This document shows, piece after piece, positions 32,542-45,833 of a stretch of 64,000 nucleotides of DNA. Position 1 is the stretch's first letter. Each line of letters opens with the position of its first letter. Below the pieces are notes generated by a model. The model had not been told where the DNA came from. It searched no databases and was given only the letters and a program-made list of their open reading frames with translations. The stretch is from Vanessa cardui (lineage: Eukaryota > Arthropoda > Insecta > Lepidoptera > Nymphalidae): the NCBI RefSeq assembly GCF_905220365.1, contig NC_061154.1:992001-1056000 (forward strand), read 5' to 3'. The position numbers and the translations under genes were made by a program.

Positions 32542-35500
32542 GAAGTAAAGATTAACAATAGCCCTTGAGATTTATATGACATTTATATTTGTCGAAATCT
32601 CAAACTTTAATTGCCGTAGGTAATTATAGTTTGGAGTTTTTTCTATCAATTGATTCATCGGGATTTGCTTATAAGTTATGACAGTTTCCGCATCGTGGAG
32701 TATTATGAATACAATCGCATTCAAGTAAAAATATAATCGTAGTGATCGTATAGTAATACGCGAGGATTACACGCATATCTGAACCAGTTTCGAGTAAACC
32801 CTTTGACAAATTAAATATGAATAGATCTGTGCACAATGCTCATTGGATATATCTCAATTGTATGAAATCAATTTAAGAATAATTTTAGTTTTCCTGTTGT
32901 CAGTGTACAAGAAAGGTTTTTATCGCAAGAACCTTTTCTTGATTTCTTTATAATTCCATTTTTAAGGGACAGAATTTATCACGAATAATTGAGTTGTTTA
33001 CAGAAAGTTTTTCTGCATATATGAGTGAATTGTAAATTATAATAAAAATAACTCTATTAAATGTATATTAGTCCTGGCCAATTTGACGAATAGCTAATAA
33101 TGCAGGCCACATTTACTCACTGTCATAATCCAATGAGATGTCAAATTCGACACTACCACAAAGAGTTCAGACGCAAGAACAGTAAGCTATTCTAGTAGTA
33201 AGCTGTTCATTCCCGTGCCTCGGATAACACGCCTTAGCGTGTAACAATCGAGAATTTGGTTTTGGAACAATCGTCTAATTACTTAAACAAACTAGCGTGG
33301 CAGTCTTTAATAATATTATATATCATAGCCATAGACCACAACTCGGATATCATGAAATAATATATCTTTATAAAAGATAATGATACTTTTGTATGCATGC
33401 GTCGCATTGTTAGTTTATAATTGTCACAATACAATTGTCAATGGATACCGATACGAATGGCGAATTTGTCCACCTGCCTGCAATCATTAATAAAAAATAA
33501 ACAATTGAGCGCCATATTGTGCTGTGGTTGATTTTTCTGAATATACATTTCCAGTTGCTCTTGGAGTTTACCAAATTTCCAATTAAGGGAATTTTACATA
33601 TCATTGCTGGAGTAACATCGAAAGGGTGGTTCAGGACGGTAATTAAATGCAATTTTCAGTATTACATCGCTTCATTAATACAATCGGGCCGTGTATCATC
33701 TGACAACCGAGCCTCATAAAGAAGTTTTTTTTTTTTTAATTAATCAATTATGTGACTTTCATTATTCTGACTAATATTATTTGAGAATTCTAGCATGTTT
33801 TGTGGTTATTCTTGTTTCTTTATTTACATTCTTGCTTCGATATATATTTGTAGCACCGACATTTTTTTTGTGAGCCATCGTATATTTTTAAATATATATA
33901 GATTTCGATGTTGAAATTTGATTTGAGTTGAAAATCTTTCTTTTTTCGAATAGAACTTTTAAGAAAGGATACCTGAAAGGTCACGTGTCTCGTTCAATAT
34001 TATAAAGTAAGCTAGATTGTAATTTGCGTGAACTTTGCCGGAATTCCTTATTATATTACCATCAAATAGAGAAAATACGACTTAACGTCTGGTCTTATGG
34101 TTTTTAAAACGAGAAGCTGTCAGCGGAAAGCAATTGGTTAAAGGGAGCGAAATTGCGCATCTAAAATTTTGTATTTTCAGAGCACTTGCATTATTTATTT
34201 TTGGTAGTAGTAATGTAAGTATTTGGTATGTTATTTGATCGATTATTGTTTTGACGCTCACCATAAAAATAGCCACGTATAAGTAATTAAGAATCATTTT
34301 ATTAGGTATTTAATTGTATTTTGTGGTTAGAGAACAGAGGACGGCGTATTCCTTCGTCTATACTGGACATTCGACAGCATTATCATTTTGTGTTTGCAAA
34401 TGTTTAACGATTCGAAGTAGTGTTTCAAACTAAGCATATTATGCTCAATGTCAAACGTAGGGAGAGGGAGAAACACGGTCCAAAGTCTGTACTTTTGAAG
34501 AGGAATCTTTCCTATAATTCACCCGTAATTTTCATTGACAAACTAACGATACGATTCCTTTACTCTACAGATTTGTTTTTTTTTTTTTGTTATATGCCGT
34601 ATCTGATCAATAATACCCACCAAACCGACGAAAATATGACGGTTCACCCGAGCGTGCCTCGTGATTGACTGCTATAGAGTCACTCAACGCGCAAGCGACT
34701 TTTGGCGGCCCGTTTGACTTCGATGCTGAGAAGATAAGGTCCTTTGGTCACCATTTTTGTCTAATGTGAGGCTGTAAACCCAGGACAGCAATTACAAACT
34801 ATTTAACTCTATTCGTATGTAATAGAGCGTTATATGGTTGACTTATCCTAAGGGCACTTAATTTTACAGGATAAAAATGTCTGTAAATAAGCCAGTACTG
34901 ATATGTTAGTGTGATTTAGTAGCTTTCCAAATGACTAGCATAGTCTGATTTTTTTTGTTTATATAAAAATTCTTCAGAGTTGTTACATCAATGGAATGAA
35001 GTCGCTGGAACTGCAAAACGCAAACTATTTTTGTAATAATATTATTATGTAATGAATCTTGCTTCTACAGTCGCTGCATCTGACTGACTTAGTGGATTCT
35101 TCATTTATTAATAGGTAATCAAAGTCACTGTTAACGTTTACTTTTATTTGTTTTACATTAACGTAGCATATAAGAAAACGTGGATACAGTCAGTCATTCT
35201 AAATTATAGTTCCACACGCATGCAACAGATGGCGCTACACGTCGAGTTATAATATTACGACACTTAAAATTTAATATTCTAGACAGTGTTGTATACGGAA
35301 AAGAACGTTAGAAACTTGATGAATTTGTTGTCTTCGATATTTTTCTTTATTGTTTATTTATCGAAATTTCAAGCCGTATAATCAAAATTATTTATTCTTT
35401 TTTATATACTTTTACAGAAATATATAAGAATTAATAATAAAATTTAAATAAGAGGCAACTATTTGTAATAGCACATAGCAAATTCGAATACCAAATCGCT

Positions 35501-37371
35501 GTGTTTACATAGAGAAATATATTAGGAATGACAATATAAAGATGATCGGTCTACACCCGATCTCATGTATAATGTGCATACAAATTTGAGTAGGTTGGGT
35601 GGTCTCCTTAGGTGGTAACATGTGTACGCCCTGGCGTCGCGACGCTCCCCTACACGTGTTAGAATGTCGACGCTTGCTACGTTCCTCGGCCTTTAGAACC
35701 CGCCGGTTGAGATTTTGTTCCGCTCTATATTAACATGAAACCATTCATTCATTCACTCATATTCGAAACGTGGTTGAATGGAAAATTATTATCTAAAGTT
35801 TAATACTATTTACTACGGATTCAACATGAGTATATATTATAGTTTTGTTGATTTTTAATATAACTTATATCTGTTGTTCTATGCTTACTTATTGACATAT
35901 CATTTATGCTAAACTATTTGCATTTAGTTTTTTTACGTAATTGTTTCGTTAAATACTAAAGAGTTTTCATTTTTGTTTTCGATTATTTGAAATTGTTACC
36001 ACCATCTTGTTTCAAATACTCGATCGGAAGGGTGGCTGCGCTCTGTAAATACGGCCGTGAAAAGGTAGGCATGCATGTAAATGTGCACTTTGTTCTTAAG
36101 AGAGCGCTTAAACTAATAATATATAAATTTATTGATGCCTATTTTTTTTCTTTCAAACCATCATTTATTAAAACCTCGTTCGTCTTTTGTCTGGTAAATA
36201 GTTTAGTTAATCAAGAGATTCTCAGTAGCAATTATCACGAAATTAACATTGGTACGAGTACGTGCCTCGGAAATCGCATAATGTACGTCGTGTGTCTCAT
36301 CTCTTTCCGGTCGTGTAAGATTGCTGTGTCATAGGTCCATCAAAGTGACCTCACTTTGTGTGAAAAGATCCAGTGCTTGCACACGCAGAATTATAACCTC
36401 TTCTTATCCTTTTCCTTTTTTGTACTAATTTATTTTTTGACACAATAATTTTATGTGCTGCCAGTTAATGTCAGCTTATTTAAATTATTCCCAAAGCTCC
36501 AGTTGAATAGCCTTGGCCAGTAATACAAAATGATTCTAGTATTCTGTGTTATTTCTGAAGCAATCGATAGCCAAATAAATCAGTAAGTTTTACATATATA
36601 CATTATACAAAGGAGAAATCAATCTGATTCTGCTCTAAAAACGGTCGTTCCACAGGGATCAATTTTATATCCTTTTTTATTTTTGGTATACATAAATAAG
36701 CCATTCGAAATAAGTGTTATTTGTGATATTGTACTTATAATACAAACAGTATCATCACGGTTTGCAAATACTTTAATAAAACGATAGTTAATTGAGACCA
36801 TATTAGCTTTACCTTTATAATTATAAGGTACTCGCTTCAAACGTTTTCATTTTAAAAGGACTTCGTACAGATAAATTCGCTTACGTTTTTTATACTTTTA
36901 CATCTCTTATAATCAAAGTCATCAATTATTTAATGTTTAATTCTATTTTTGATTATTTGTTATGGTATTAAAATAAATGTGTTAACTATGTTATGATAAA
37001 GGGTTTGGTAGTGGAATTTGAAATAAATATCTTCATTGAATTATGAGTGAAGGCTAAAATGATAAGCGCATCATTTGAAAGCAAGACATCTTTGATAATA
37101 GACACAGACATAAACACACTGTTAGAAGTATAAACAACTCCATACACTGTCGATATGCCTGCTTAGATAATTGCAGTGATTAAAGTATAATAAAATGTCC
37201 GTACGCTTCGTTGTTTGGCGGCGGGTTGGCTCAAAATCCTATCGATATAAGATGGTGACATCAAGAGTCAGTCAGTAAATAATGTATCTTCAGAATGTAC
37301 ATAAAAAAATAATTGAAAATTAATTAATATATCAAATACGTTTTAAAATACTTAATCGATTTTACATAATA
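32542..37371. other. Long intergenic stretch without recognised gene
   Basis: Mostly AT-rich unique-looking sequence. An 84-bp exon-like block lies at 33555-33638 (see findings). A GC-richer patch at about 35620-35715 has no sustained frame. The phrase AACAGATGGCGCTAC occurs at about 35225 and in similar form near 40570. Confidence 0.4.
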
Positions 37372-37672
37372 CTAACGACCCACTCCGGCTTCGCACGCGT
37401 GGTGTATTATACTGATACTAAATATACTGCAGAAAATCAATAGATACAAAAAAGTTTTGTGTCATTAGACAATACAAATTGGTACTGTGATATACTGGGA
37501 TAGATATATCAACAAAAATTATTAATTTCTTCACTATATTGTCCATGTATTATATACAAAAAGCTACCTCTCGAATCAACTTATCTACTTAAAAAACCGC
37601 ATGAAAATCCGTTGCGTAATTTGAAACATCTAAGCATACATAGAGACTTTGTTTCATACTACGTAATGTTCC
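37372..37672 (-). mobile_element. Helitron-like family G copy
   Basis: On + it starts CTAACGACCCACTCCGGCTT and CGCACGCGTGG, then ATTGTCCATGTATTATATAC, AACCGCATGAAAATCCGTTG, and ends AGACTTTGTTTCATACTACG-TAATG. The minus strand runs towards a GGCTTCGCxxGG end as in the other G copies. Confidence 0.6.
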
Positions 37673-38293
37673 TAACAATTTGTAATTAATTCGCCGGGTA
37701 GTACTTGAACACATGTCTACCTCGACAATACGAAACAATATGAAAACGTCTGTTAATATTGAACTTGATACGTAACGTCGCGAGATCCCTTAAGATATAA
37801 TATAACGTAAATTGATTTGTATGAGCCAACGAGTGTTTACTCCCCTCTAAGGAACCACCCTATAAGGGAGGTTTATTAGTGTGCAAAAGTTACCCCGTCA
37901 GTACGCGGCTTGCATACGAGGCATTGATTTTAACAAGACCCCTTACCTCTTCCATTGTGAGACCGATTCGTACAAACATAGACGAATTACTGTTACTGGT
38001 TGCTTGGTGTTTTAGAACATGACTTGTGAACATAACATCTCATAATATGTTTCGAATATTCGATAGAATGCAAAAGGCGTTCTTCAGAAAATTAATTAGT
38101 ACCATAAGACTATACTATCTCTTATTTTTTCTAGGCACCATTTTGATTTCGAATCGCGAATTTTGGGCTGTATAAATTAATTGAAATTAAATAACTTACC
38201 CCAGACATTGGTACTGTAAAACAATATTACTTATCCATTACATTACCAATCCACCTTGGGACTAAGTCCCTTTTTGTTGTAGTTTCACTGTCT
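37673..38293. other. Intergenic, no gene seen
   Basis: AT-rich, nothing recognised. Confidence 0.5.
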
Positions 38294-38610
38294 TATTCAA
38301 TCTTTCGAGATAGCCCAGTGGTTAGGACGCGTGCATCTTAACCGATGATTGCGGGTTCAAACCCAGGCAAGCACCGCTGATTCATGTCCTTAATTTGTCT
38401 TTATAATTCATCTCGTGCTCAGCGGTGAAGGAAAACATCGTGAGGAAACCTGCATGTGACAAATTTCATAGAAATTCTGCCACATGTGTATTCCATCAAC
38501 CCGCATCGGAACAGCGTGATGGAATATGTTCCAAACCTTCTCCTCAAAGGGAGGGGAGACCTTTAACCCAGCAGTGGGAATTTACAGGCTGTTATTGTAT
38601 TCAATCTTTC
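38294..38610 (+). mobile_element. SINE A, intact, with 13-bp target duplication
   Basis: The SINE occupies 38307-38597, from GAGATAGCCCAGTGGTTAGG to GGCTGTTATTGTA, with B box GGGTTCAAACCC. The exact duplication TATTCAATCTTTC flanks it (38294-38306 and 38598-38610). This is the best-preserved member here, and it defines the family ends: a 5' tRNA-like head starting GAGAT-GCCC and a short TTGTTG-type tail. Confidence 0.95.
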
Positions 38611-38942
38611 AACTGTATTTGAAAGATTGAGTAAACACATTGCTATTTGAAGATAGACTGTGCGAGATGTGAACTAGTGGACGCCATTTTGAGCAATAAT
38701 CGATGTATTAAAATCGGTCTACAAAAAATTTAAATAATAAATAAAAAAAATACATTTCATTTGCTACCAATTTATTTATTGAGTTCTCGACGAAATTGCA
38801 TTTCGATATTCCGAATTGAATCACGAATGTTTATCTTCCATCACCACTGTACAACTTTGTTGTGACGTCACACAGCCGATGACACGACTCCAGGACAAAT
38901 TAATATTGAGAATGCTCATAACAAAAGATTCAATATTAATTA

Positions 38943-39110
38943 ACTAGCCGGGCCCGCGAATTCGTACGCGTTTGAATTTAACAAAAAAGAAATGATTGTA
39001 GCCTAATTTACTCTTGACTACATAAGTTTTCTGTCACTAAAAGTGCTGTCAAAATCGGTTCAGCCGTTTTAAAGGTAAGCCGGAACAAACAGACAGATAG
39101 ACAAATATTG
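38943..39110 (-). mobile_element. Helitron-like family F copy
   Basis: On + it starts ACTAGCCGGGCCCGCGAATT then CGTACGCGTTTGAATTTAAC, TTGTAGCCTAATTTACTC, AAAATCGGTTCAGCCGTTTT and an ACAGACAGATAGACAAAT block. The minus strand therefore ends CGCGGGCCCGGCTAGT, with a CTAG-T terminus preceded by a short GC stem. Confidence 0.6.
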
Positions 39111-41865
39111 AAAAAAAATTTATTTAGGCATACGTACCGTGTATACATACTGCATTTAGTAAAAAAGCGGTTATTTTAATATTACAAACAGACAGTCCAA
39201 TTTTATTATATGTATACATTATCATTTAATTATAAATTGTCACTACAAACAGGAACATGTAGGCTTTGATTATTATTAGCGGTTGTGTGGCGTCGTTGAA
39301 TTCATATCTATATATGCATTACGCTTCTTGGACGCGTTGTCAAGTAAAAAAGTAACACTTCGCTAGATAAATTCCAAGTACGAGTGTAAGAATGCAAGAC
39401 CACCGGTTGCGCTTGTGTATATGAAGCCCATAAATTTATTAATTAAGTTTTATTAGTGTATTTAAATAAATTTAAATTTATTACGTATCTAAAACTTTTC
39501 GAAACATTCAAAATCATTTTCACTTGTTTAACTCACGAATTCCAAACGATAATGAACGTTCATAAAATTAAAAATAATATAAATCCTTCTTTCATCTCGT
39601 CTTAAAACGCACCTCGGAATTTGAACCCTCACTTGTAGCGATAATTTTTTAAACCAGAGCGCTCATGTTAAAATTTTATCCTTTTCTGTTACAAGTGGTT
39701 TTATCTATACAAAATTACCTACGTCTGTTTGTCAATAGTAATCTGTAAATAGAAACTGTTAAAATCCTTTTGAACGATGACCGAAGTTTACCCAGGTGCG
39801 TATACAAAATTCGATACCATTCATACACGCCATTTTATGTAAAACGCTGACAGATTAAATACCCATGCGAAATGGACTTGGAGTGAATGCTGTATGCATT
39901 GAATGAATGAATGAATGTTCAATTTTGATTCGTTATTTCATAACGATAATTGTTGCGGTTGAATGAAAAGGAATTGAAAAAAAAATTAAAAGTTCACAAA
40001 TAAATATTTATAGAAACATTCATTTTATGTTGCCGATCATAAGAATAAGATACGTTATATCTGAATAATTAATTTTCGAAAACATACAAGGCAAGTAACA
40101 TTAAAGCAAAAAGATTTACGTATTTTTTGAATTATACTCGTAATTAAAATAATTAGGTACAAAATCCTAAAGTTACATAAAAATAATGCAGGTGACTTTT
40201 AAAGTCGGCGATGCAAAAATCTCACAGTCTCACTAATCCCGCGTTGAAAAAACACGGTATTCTCTCCTTTGTCCCTTTATTCATATTTAATCTCCAACAA
40301 AAAACAATGATTTCACGGTATACAGCATTAACGCGTGTATGCATAACAGAGAACCGCCCAAGTAAACACAGCCATATTATATTAAAATGTTGTCGATCCT
40401 ATTTACAGTCATTTTACTTTGTGTTTATCTTATAAATCTATTGTGTGCATGGCGGTTATATTATGGGATTTTGTGTCAATATTGGACCAACCGAGGCTGT
40501 TGCATTTAACACGTCCCACCGGTTGCCGCTCGACGAATGCATTCGACTTTTAAATCCTCCGCTTGTCAACAGATGGCGTTATCGGTTTTAAAATTATTTA
40601 AAAAAAATCTCTTCGAGTTAAATTTAATTGATTTGAACGTTTCAAGTTATAATTACAAGACTTTATATATTAATAGAGGTGAAAATTATATATAATTTAT
40701 AATCACTTTCGGTGTGTAAGTAGTTATAATTATGTTTTTAATTGGTACAAAATTATTTTGCTATGAAGATTTTATCGGTCTTCAAAAATCTTTTGTATAT
40801 TTTTCCTGTATTTTTTTTTTGCGTTATAATTTGTTACCACAAAACAATTGTTTAAAAGTATGTACGTCTAAACTAGTAATTATTTTTAATTAATCATCAT
40901 GTATCGGTTTCTGTTATGAATGTATAAAAGATGTGGTTAACAATTGTTTCATGTTTTTTTTCTAAACTTAAGTACCTATTTGTAGTTTTATAATAAAGTT
41001 CCTCAGATTAATAGATAATTGTTTTAAAATTATAAGTTGATTGGACTTATAGTTTTGTGCCTTAGCCAATGTTAACATATTTTTTTTTTTAAATGAACGT
41101 TTCTTTTTTTTGTAACAACAAAATTAGCGTTATTATAACTCGAATAATATTTTAATGTAAAACGGATTGTATCTATTAAATTGCTTATAAATACAATACA
41201 ACGTTATATAATAAAATGTTTATTTATGTGAATATAAAATATAATCTGTAATGTGAAATCAGTACTGTGCAACGGTTTGTTAAACTTGAGGTGTTTGCTT
41301 TGGAACATGAATTTATTCGTTTCTTTTTTAAATCTCGCTATTACTAAACAGTTTTTTTTTCATACGTCAAATAATTATATTTTGAAATCATAATAAGAAC
41401 ATTAAAATATAACACGATTCTAAATAAGGATATGAAAAAAAAATACGAAATTGTCTATGAGTTTATTTTTAAGTCAAAAATATTTCGTATTAATAGTACA
41501 CATCTTAATATAAGAAAAGACAGATACTAGTGACGTTATTTTACACTCGTGATATTGATATGATTTATTAACAGAACATCTTAACATGTCTATAAGTTCT
41601 AAAATACTTTTTGGTTGTGTAACGACTTAAAACCGGTAAAAGCGCGGTAAAGTTACTTGACAGATTTTATTACGAATCAAATGAGATCCTTCCTTTATAC
41701 TTTATTTGTTGATTTAAAATCTATTTCAGATTCTATTATTCGTTATTTATTAAGTGTTGTGCCCTAGTGGTTGGTCAAAAGTAGTTAGTTATAGGACCTT
41801 GAGACCTTTCTTGGGGTTTCAAGTTCGATCAAATTCGGTTCAGTGAGACTGTTATATAGTAGTTC
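39111..41865. other. Intergenic, no gene seen
   Basis: AT-rich; a GAAT microsatellite at about 39898-39914. No coding region is supported. Confidence 0.5.
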
Positions 41866-42184
41866 AATGGAAACAATGATGTTCTAGTAAACAGATATGT
41901 CATTAACGCGCAAAAAGTGAAGACTAGAAAACGTCCTAATTGGGACGTTTGCCTTTAGTCGTTTTCATCATAATCATGCCAGTAATACGTTATAATACAT
42001 CATACTTATGTACGTTTTGCGTAATTAAAACATCTAGTAATCCCTTTTCCTTATTGTTTTTATTAAGCTATCCTTTTTACTTGTAACGAAATGTAAAATA
42101 AACGCTCCCCGGCGCGGCACACTTTTTTCTGTTGTTTAGTATGGGTATAACATATCTGTTTATTAGAATATCATTGAATGGTAA
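41866..42184 (+). mobile_element. hAT-type MITE H, copy 2 (303 bp)
   Basis: Element 41874-42176 flanked by AATGGAAA and AATGGTAA (7 of 8 matching). Ends CAATGATGTTCTAGTAAACA and TGTTTATTAGAATATCATTG. It carries AAACGTCCTAATTGGGACGTTT as a subterminal near-palindrome and the GC-rich block CTCCCCGGCGCGGCACAC. Confidence 0.9.
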
Positions 42185-42689
42185 GGTATTTGTTTTATTA
42201 AGTAATTCGTTCGTTGGATAACTTCAAGTTAAAATAATAACGGAGCTGCAACACTAGACAATATGGCTGACACTTATAAAACAAATTCAACGCGGATTGT
42301 TTGTTTATAAAATCATACAAAATTTAATTTATTTATTATTCAATTGAAAATCGGTATTTTCAAAGTCGTGGAAAAAATCATTTTATATCTTTAATAATTT
42401 GGATGATAAGAATATTCTAAATAAAAAGTATTATTTTTTATTTATACTTCGTTGTTTAATTGGTTTGAGAAATTAATGATAATGTGTAGCCGCTATGAAT
42501 CTCATTCAAGGGCTAATTGAAAAAATCTTGTGTTCCATTGTTTCATAAAAATAGAGAAAATATTTGTTAAGGAATGATTAATGTAGTTAATATTAAATCT
42601 TAAAGATATTTATTTTGTTATTGAATTTATTTATACACACTGCAATGTATATGTAGTTATTGGTTGTATAAAAAAATATTGGACTGAAG
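42185..42689. other. Intergenic, no gene seen
   Basis: AT-rich, nothing recognised. Confidence 0.5.
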
Positions 42690-42890
42690 ACATCATCCTC
42701 CTACCCTTTTCCCAATTTTATTTGGGGTCGGCGCAGCATGTCTTTTCCTTCCATACTTCTCTGTCAGACGTCATCTCACAAGTAACATTCTTTCTAACCA
42801 TATCGTCTTTCACACAGTCCATCCATCGTTTTCTTGGTCGTCCTCTACCTCTATATCCATCCAAATCCATGCTCAAGGCCTTCCTCACAT
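42690..42890 (-). pseudogene. LINE reverse-transcriptase C-terminal remnant (RTE-like)
   Basis: The minus-strand frame contains GRGRPRKRWMDCVKDDM, then VTCEMTSDREVWKEKTCCAD and PK, followed by a stop at 42718-42720 and a GGAGGATGATG tail. This is the common C-terminus of lepidopteran RTE-type LINE proteins. Only the last fifty or so residues remain; upstream sequence is unrelated. It is a 5'-truncated dead copy, not a host gene. Confidence 0.8.
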
Positions 42891-44865
42891 GAACTTTCCT
42901 CACATGGCTTTCATTTGAGTGAAGGAAGACATTAGGTAAAAAGAAAAAAATAAGATATGTTAATTTTAGGAAAATGCATTTTAGTTTACACATATGCTCT
43001 ACATAAAGTACCCGTATAATGTACACTATTTTTCTAATTACATACATTTTTGTTAACTAAGTAACATTATAAGTAAATAATATTAAACAGTATGTTAATC
43101 GTATTATAATACGAGCAATCTAAGTTGGCCGCTCTGAAATTAGTTACGAGTGACTGCGCAGACTGAGTACGCATGCGTCGTGGTGACAAAAACATAACTT
43201 GTCAATATCAAATTTGTATATAAAATTAACACTTCCATAAATTTATTTTTATGATCAATATTATGTCATCTCAAATGTTCCAAATTCAATAAAACAAATT
43301 AAAGTAATATGTTTTACCAAAGAGTCCAAAATAAAACGATAATTATTTAAAAAAAAAAAAACATTTAATGTTAATAAACAAGAAATTATATTTTTAGAGT
43401 TCGACTTCCAAGTCACTAATTATACAACTTTTTTTTACTCGAATCGGACAGGAAATATAAATATTTTCAGTAATAAACTAATTACCGAAATGTTATATTT
43501 TAAAACAAGCACATGGCAACACATTAGTGTGTTTTTTTTTTAATCTTGTCATAGTTACAATGTGTGAAACATTAGCTACACAAAGTTCGTATTGAGGTTT
43601 GTCTAATTAATTTTAATTTCCACATATTCACGCGTTGTGAAACATTTAAGAAGGTAAAATAACTGAGCGCTCACGAATAAAGAGTTATTTGGTAAAAATG
43701 CGCTGGATCTACTAGGGAGGGGTGCACACAGCTGGTACTTATATCAACGATTACAATATAAATGCTTTATACGAATCGGAAGGATAATTGTTTATTTACA
43801 TCATTTTTTCATTAATCCTTTTACTTGTTTTAATATAAATCTTTAACTATCAATCTCTATAAGAATTTTTTTTTTTGGTGACTTGTACGTTATTGTGCTT
43901 TAGATTTCCGAATTCAATCTGATGTGTATATAGTGTATGGTATAATTAATATTTAATACAAGTCTATATTAAGTCACTAGATAATATACCATTTAAGTTG
44001 AAATGAAATAAAGATTTTCCAAATCATAAATTGAGTTTACGTCGCAGTCACAATCGCACATGTAAAAATATCCAGTGTGCCCTCAGCTCAGGCATACGAG
44101 ACGTCATTAGTGAACGCCCTGCCTTTCTAATGCCTAACTGCGTACCGCCTCCATTGTCACGGCAATAATGAGCAACTAACGACTAGTCCCGCTGCGACGC
44201 CACGAAAATGTAAAAATAGGCTTTTGATATTCATTATGCCGTATAAATAGATATAGATATCGCTGCTATAGAATCAGAGCATTGTTTGTTTATAGTTTGA
44301 AAAAGTAATACAATAAGAAATTCAATTGAATTTCTGTTTCATTACTCGCTTGAATGATTATCGAACACGCAATGGAACAGTCTTTGTGCATATATATTTT
44401 TAAGTGTTTGCTTTTGGGATTTCATATTAATTGTCGTTTTGTCAATAAAATACTTTTTTTACGTGGTTTATAATTTTAACAGCGACGTAAAACGATGCAA
44501 GATTTTTATATTTAATAACATTTTTATACCGTCAATACATTGGCACCACGAGAGGTAATTCGTTTTGGTAATTACACTGGCTCACTCACTGTACAAACCG
44601 ATACAAAAATACATTGCTGTTTGAGGGCTACAAAGCCCTACCGGTGACCTACACAACAGTCAGACTTGCGTAAGAAGTTCTAGCTGGAATAAATGGACTA
44701 AAGAAAAAATAAAAAAAAAACAAAAAAAAAAAATAGATTTTATTTTTAAGTTTTTCGAGTATTCATGATCACGATTACGATATTTAACATTTGACAATCG
44801 CCAATCAAAAGGATTCCGATTATTATTTGCCAAAACGGTTCAACGGTCTATCGATCGCCGAGATG
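42891..44865. other. Intergenic with a possible core promoter
   Basis: No gene is supported. A TATAAATAG at 44242-44250 is followed 34 bases later by TCAGAGC (44274-44280), a plausible TATA plus initiator pair on +. Just upstream (44090-44210) is a GC-richer, non-repetitive block. No open frame follows on +. Confidence 0.3.
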
Positions 44866-45483
44866 TCAATCGAGGGTGCAATGACGGATCATGTCCGATA
44901 TTTGATTTTCGATTGGGAATAGTAATCTAGACTTCGATATTCGAAATTTGACAAAGACCTTATCTCGAATATCTTTATATAAATACTTCTTAGACACAAA
45001 CTCTGGCCACACACACCATAAACAAATAATAACCGTTTTGTTTTTTTTTCTAAATTCAAAATAAGTAATCAGCGATGTTCTTAATTTGTGCTCATAGCAA
45101 TCCATCCTGTGGATATAGCACTGGGTGAAATCCTTCAGGAACGCGAGGCCATCAGCAATGCTGTCTAACTCATGACTGTTTGATAAGAAACACGCGAGAC
45201 TCCCTCCATCCTTCAAGGGGTTTACGGGTTCAGGATGCCGCCCTATCTCGTAGGCCTGAGACGAAGCCATCGTTGTCTCCACCGAATCGGCCCTTGCCAT
45301 TCTCCTTTCTCCTTCTGGACCATGAAAGTTCCACAGGATTAAACATCGGTATTTCGCGTAGTTTACCTTAATCGCTAACACGAGTTCTCGATCACGGGGA
45401 AGTCTCGTCAAACCAGGAGACCTGCCTTCCAAGTGCTGACGAATCTTCCAGAGGTATTCTTCAAACAGCCGTGTCTGGTATAT
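44866..45483 (-). CDS. Unrecognised 205-codon open frame, exon-like
   Basis: Reading downward from a CTAG acceptor-like site at 45484-45487, the frame is open for 205 codons to a stop at 44866, the longest in the window outside glycerol kinase. It begins YQTRLFEEYLWKIRQHLEGR, SPGLTRLPRDRELVLAIK; directly after this is AAG-GTAAAC, a good donor at 45365-45366, which would make a 117-bp in-frame exon. The frame continues with EPVNPLKDGGSLACFLSNSH and FLKDFTQCYIHRMDCYEHKL and becomes AT-rich after about 45060. I do not recognise the family. It may be an exon of a host gene whose other exons lie outside or are hidden, or a captured fragment in a mobile element. Confidence 0.4.
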   Translation of the reverse strand: MYQTRLFEEYLWKIRQHLEGRSPGLTRLPRDRELVLAIKVNYAKYRCLILWNFHGPEGERRMARADSVETTMASSQAYEIGRHPEPVNPLKDGGSLACFLSNSHELDSIADGLAFLKDFTQCYIHRMDCYEHKLRTSLITYFEFRKKNKTVIICLWCVWPEFVSKKYLYKDIRDKVFVKFRISKSRLLFPIENQISDMIRHCTLD

Positions 45484-45833
45484 CTAGCATCAACGAATAT
45501 ACATAAAACATATGTCAATGTTTGATATATCATTTTATCGGTATCCGAAGCCGTAGCTTTCCGGCGTGTGGTCGACGTCAAGTTTGTTTGTCACAATATA
45601 AAGAGCGATGACACGTTTAGTGTCGGTCCTTGTAAATAGATTCTGTTTGTATTCGTGCAATTTATCACAGCACGCGGATCATCACGGTATCCCCGATTAA
45701 ACACACGCAGCAAATATACTCCGACTTCCATCACAGACAACTATTGTACCCTTCGAGATTATTATGTTGGCCAGTCATGTTACACGGGAGTCATTTACGA
45801 TGCTCTTTCATTAAACTATGACATTTTTTTGTA
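45484..45833. other. Intergenic, no gene seen
   Basis: Nothing recognised; moderately complex sequence on the 5' side of the open frame above. Confidence 0.4.

Noticed and set aside
35987..36334. 115-codon + frame ending near a GTAGGC donor-like site
   Set aside because: It starts with TTG, has no acceptor upstream, and most of it is AT-rich; taken as chance.
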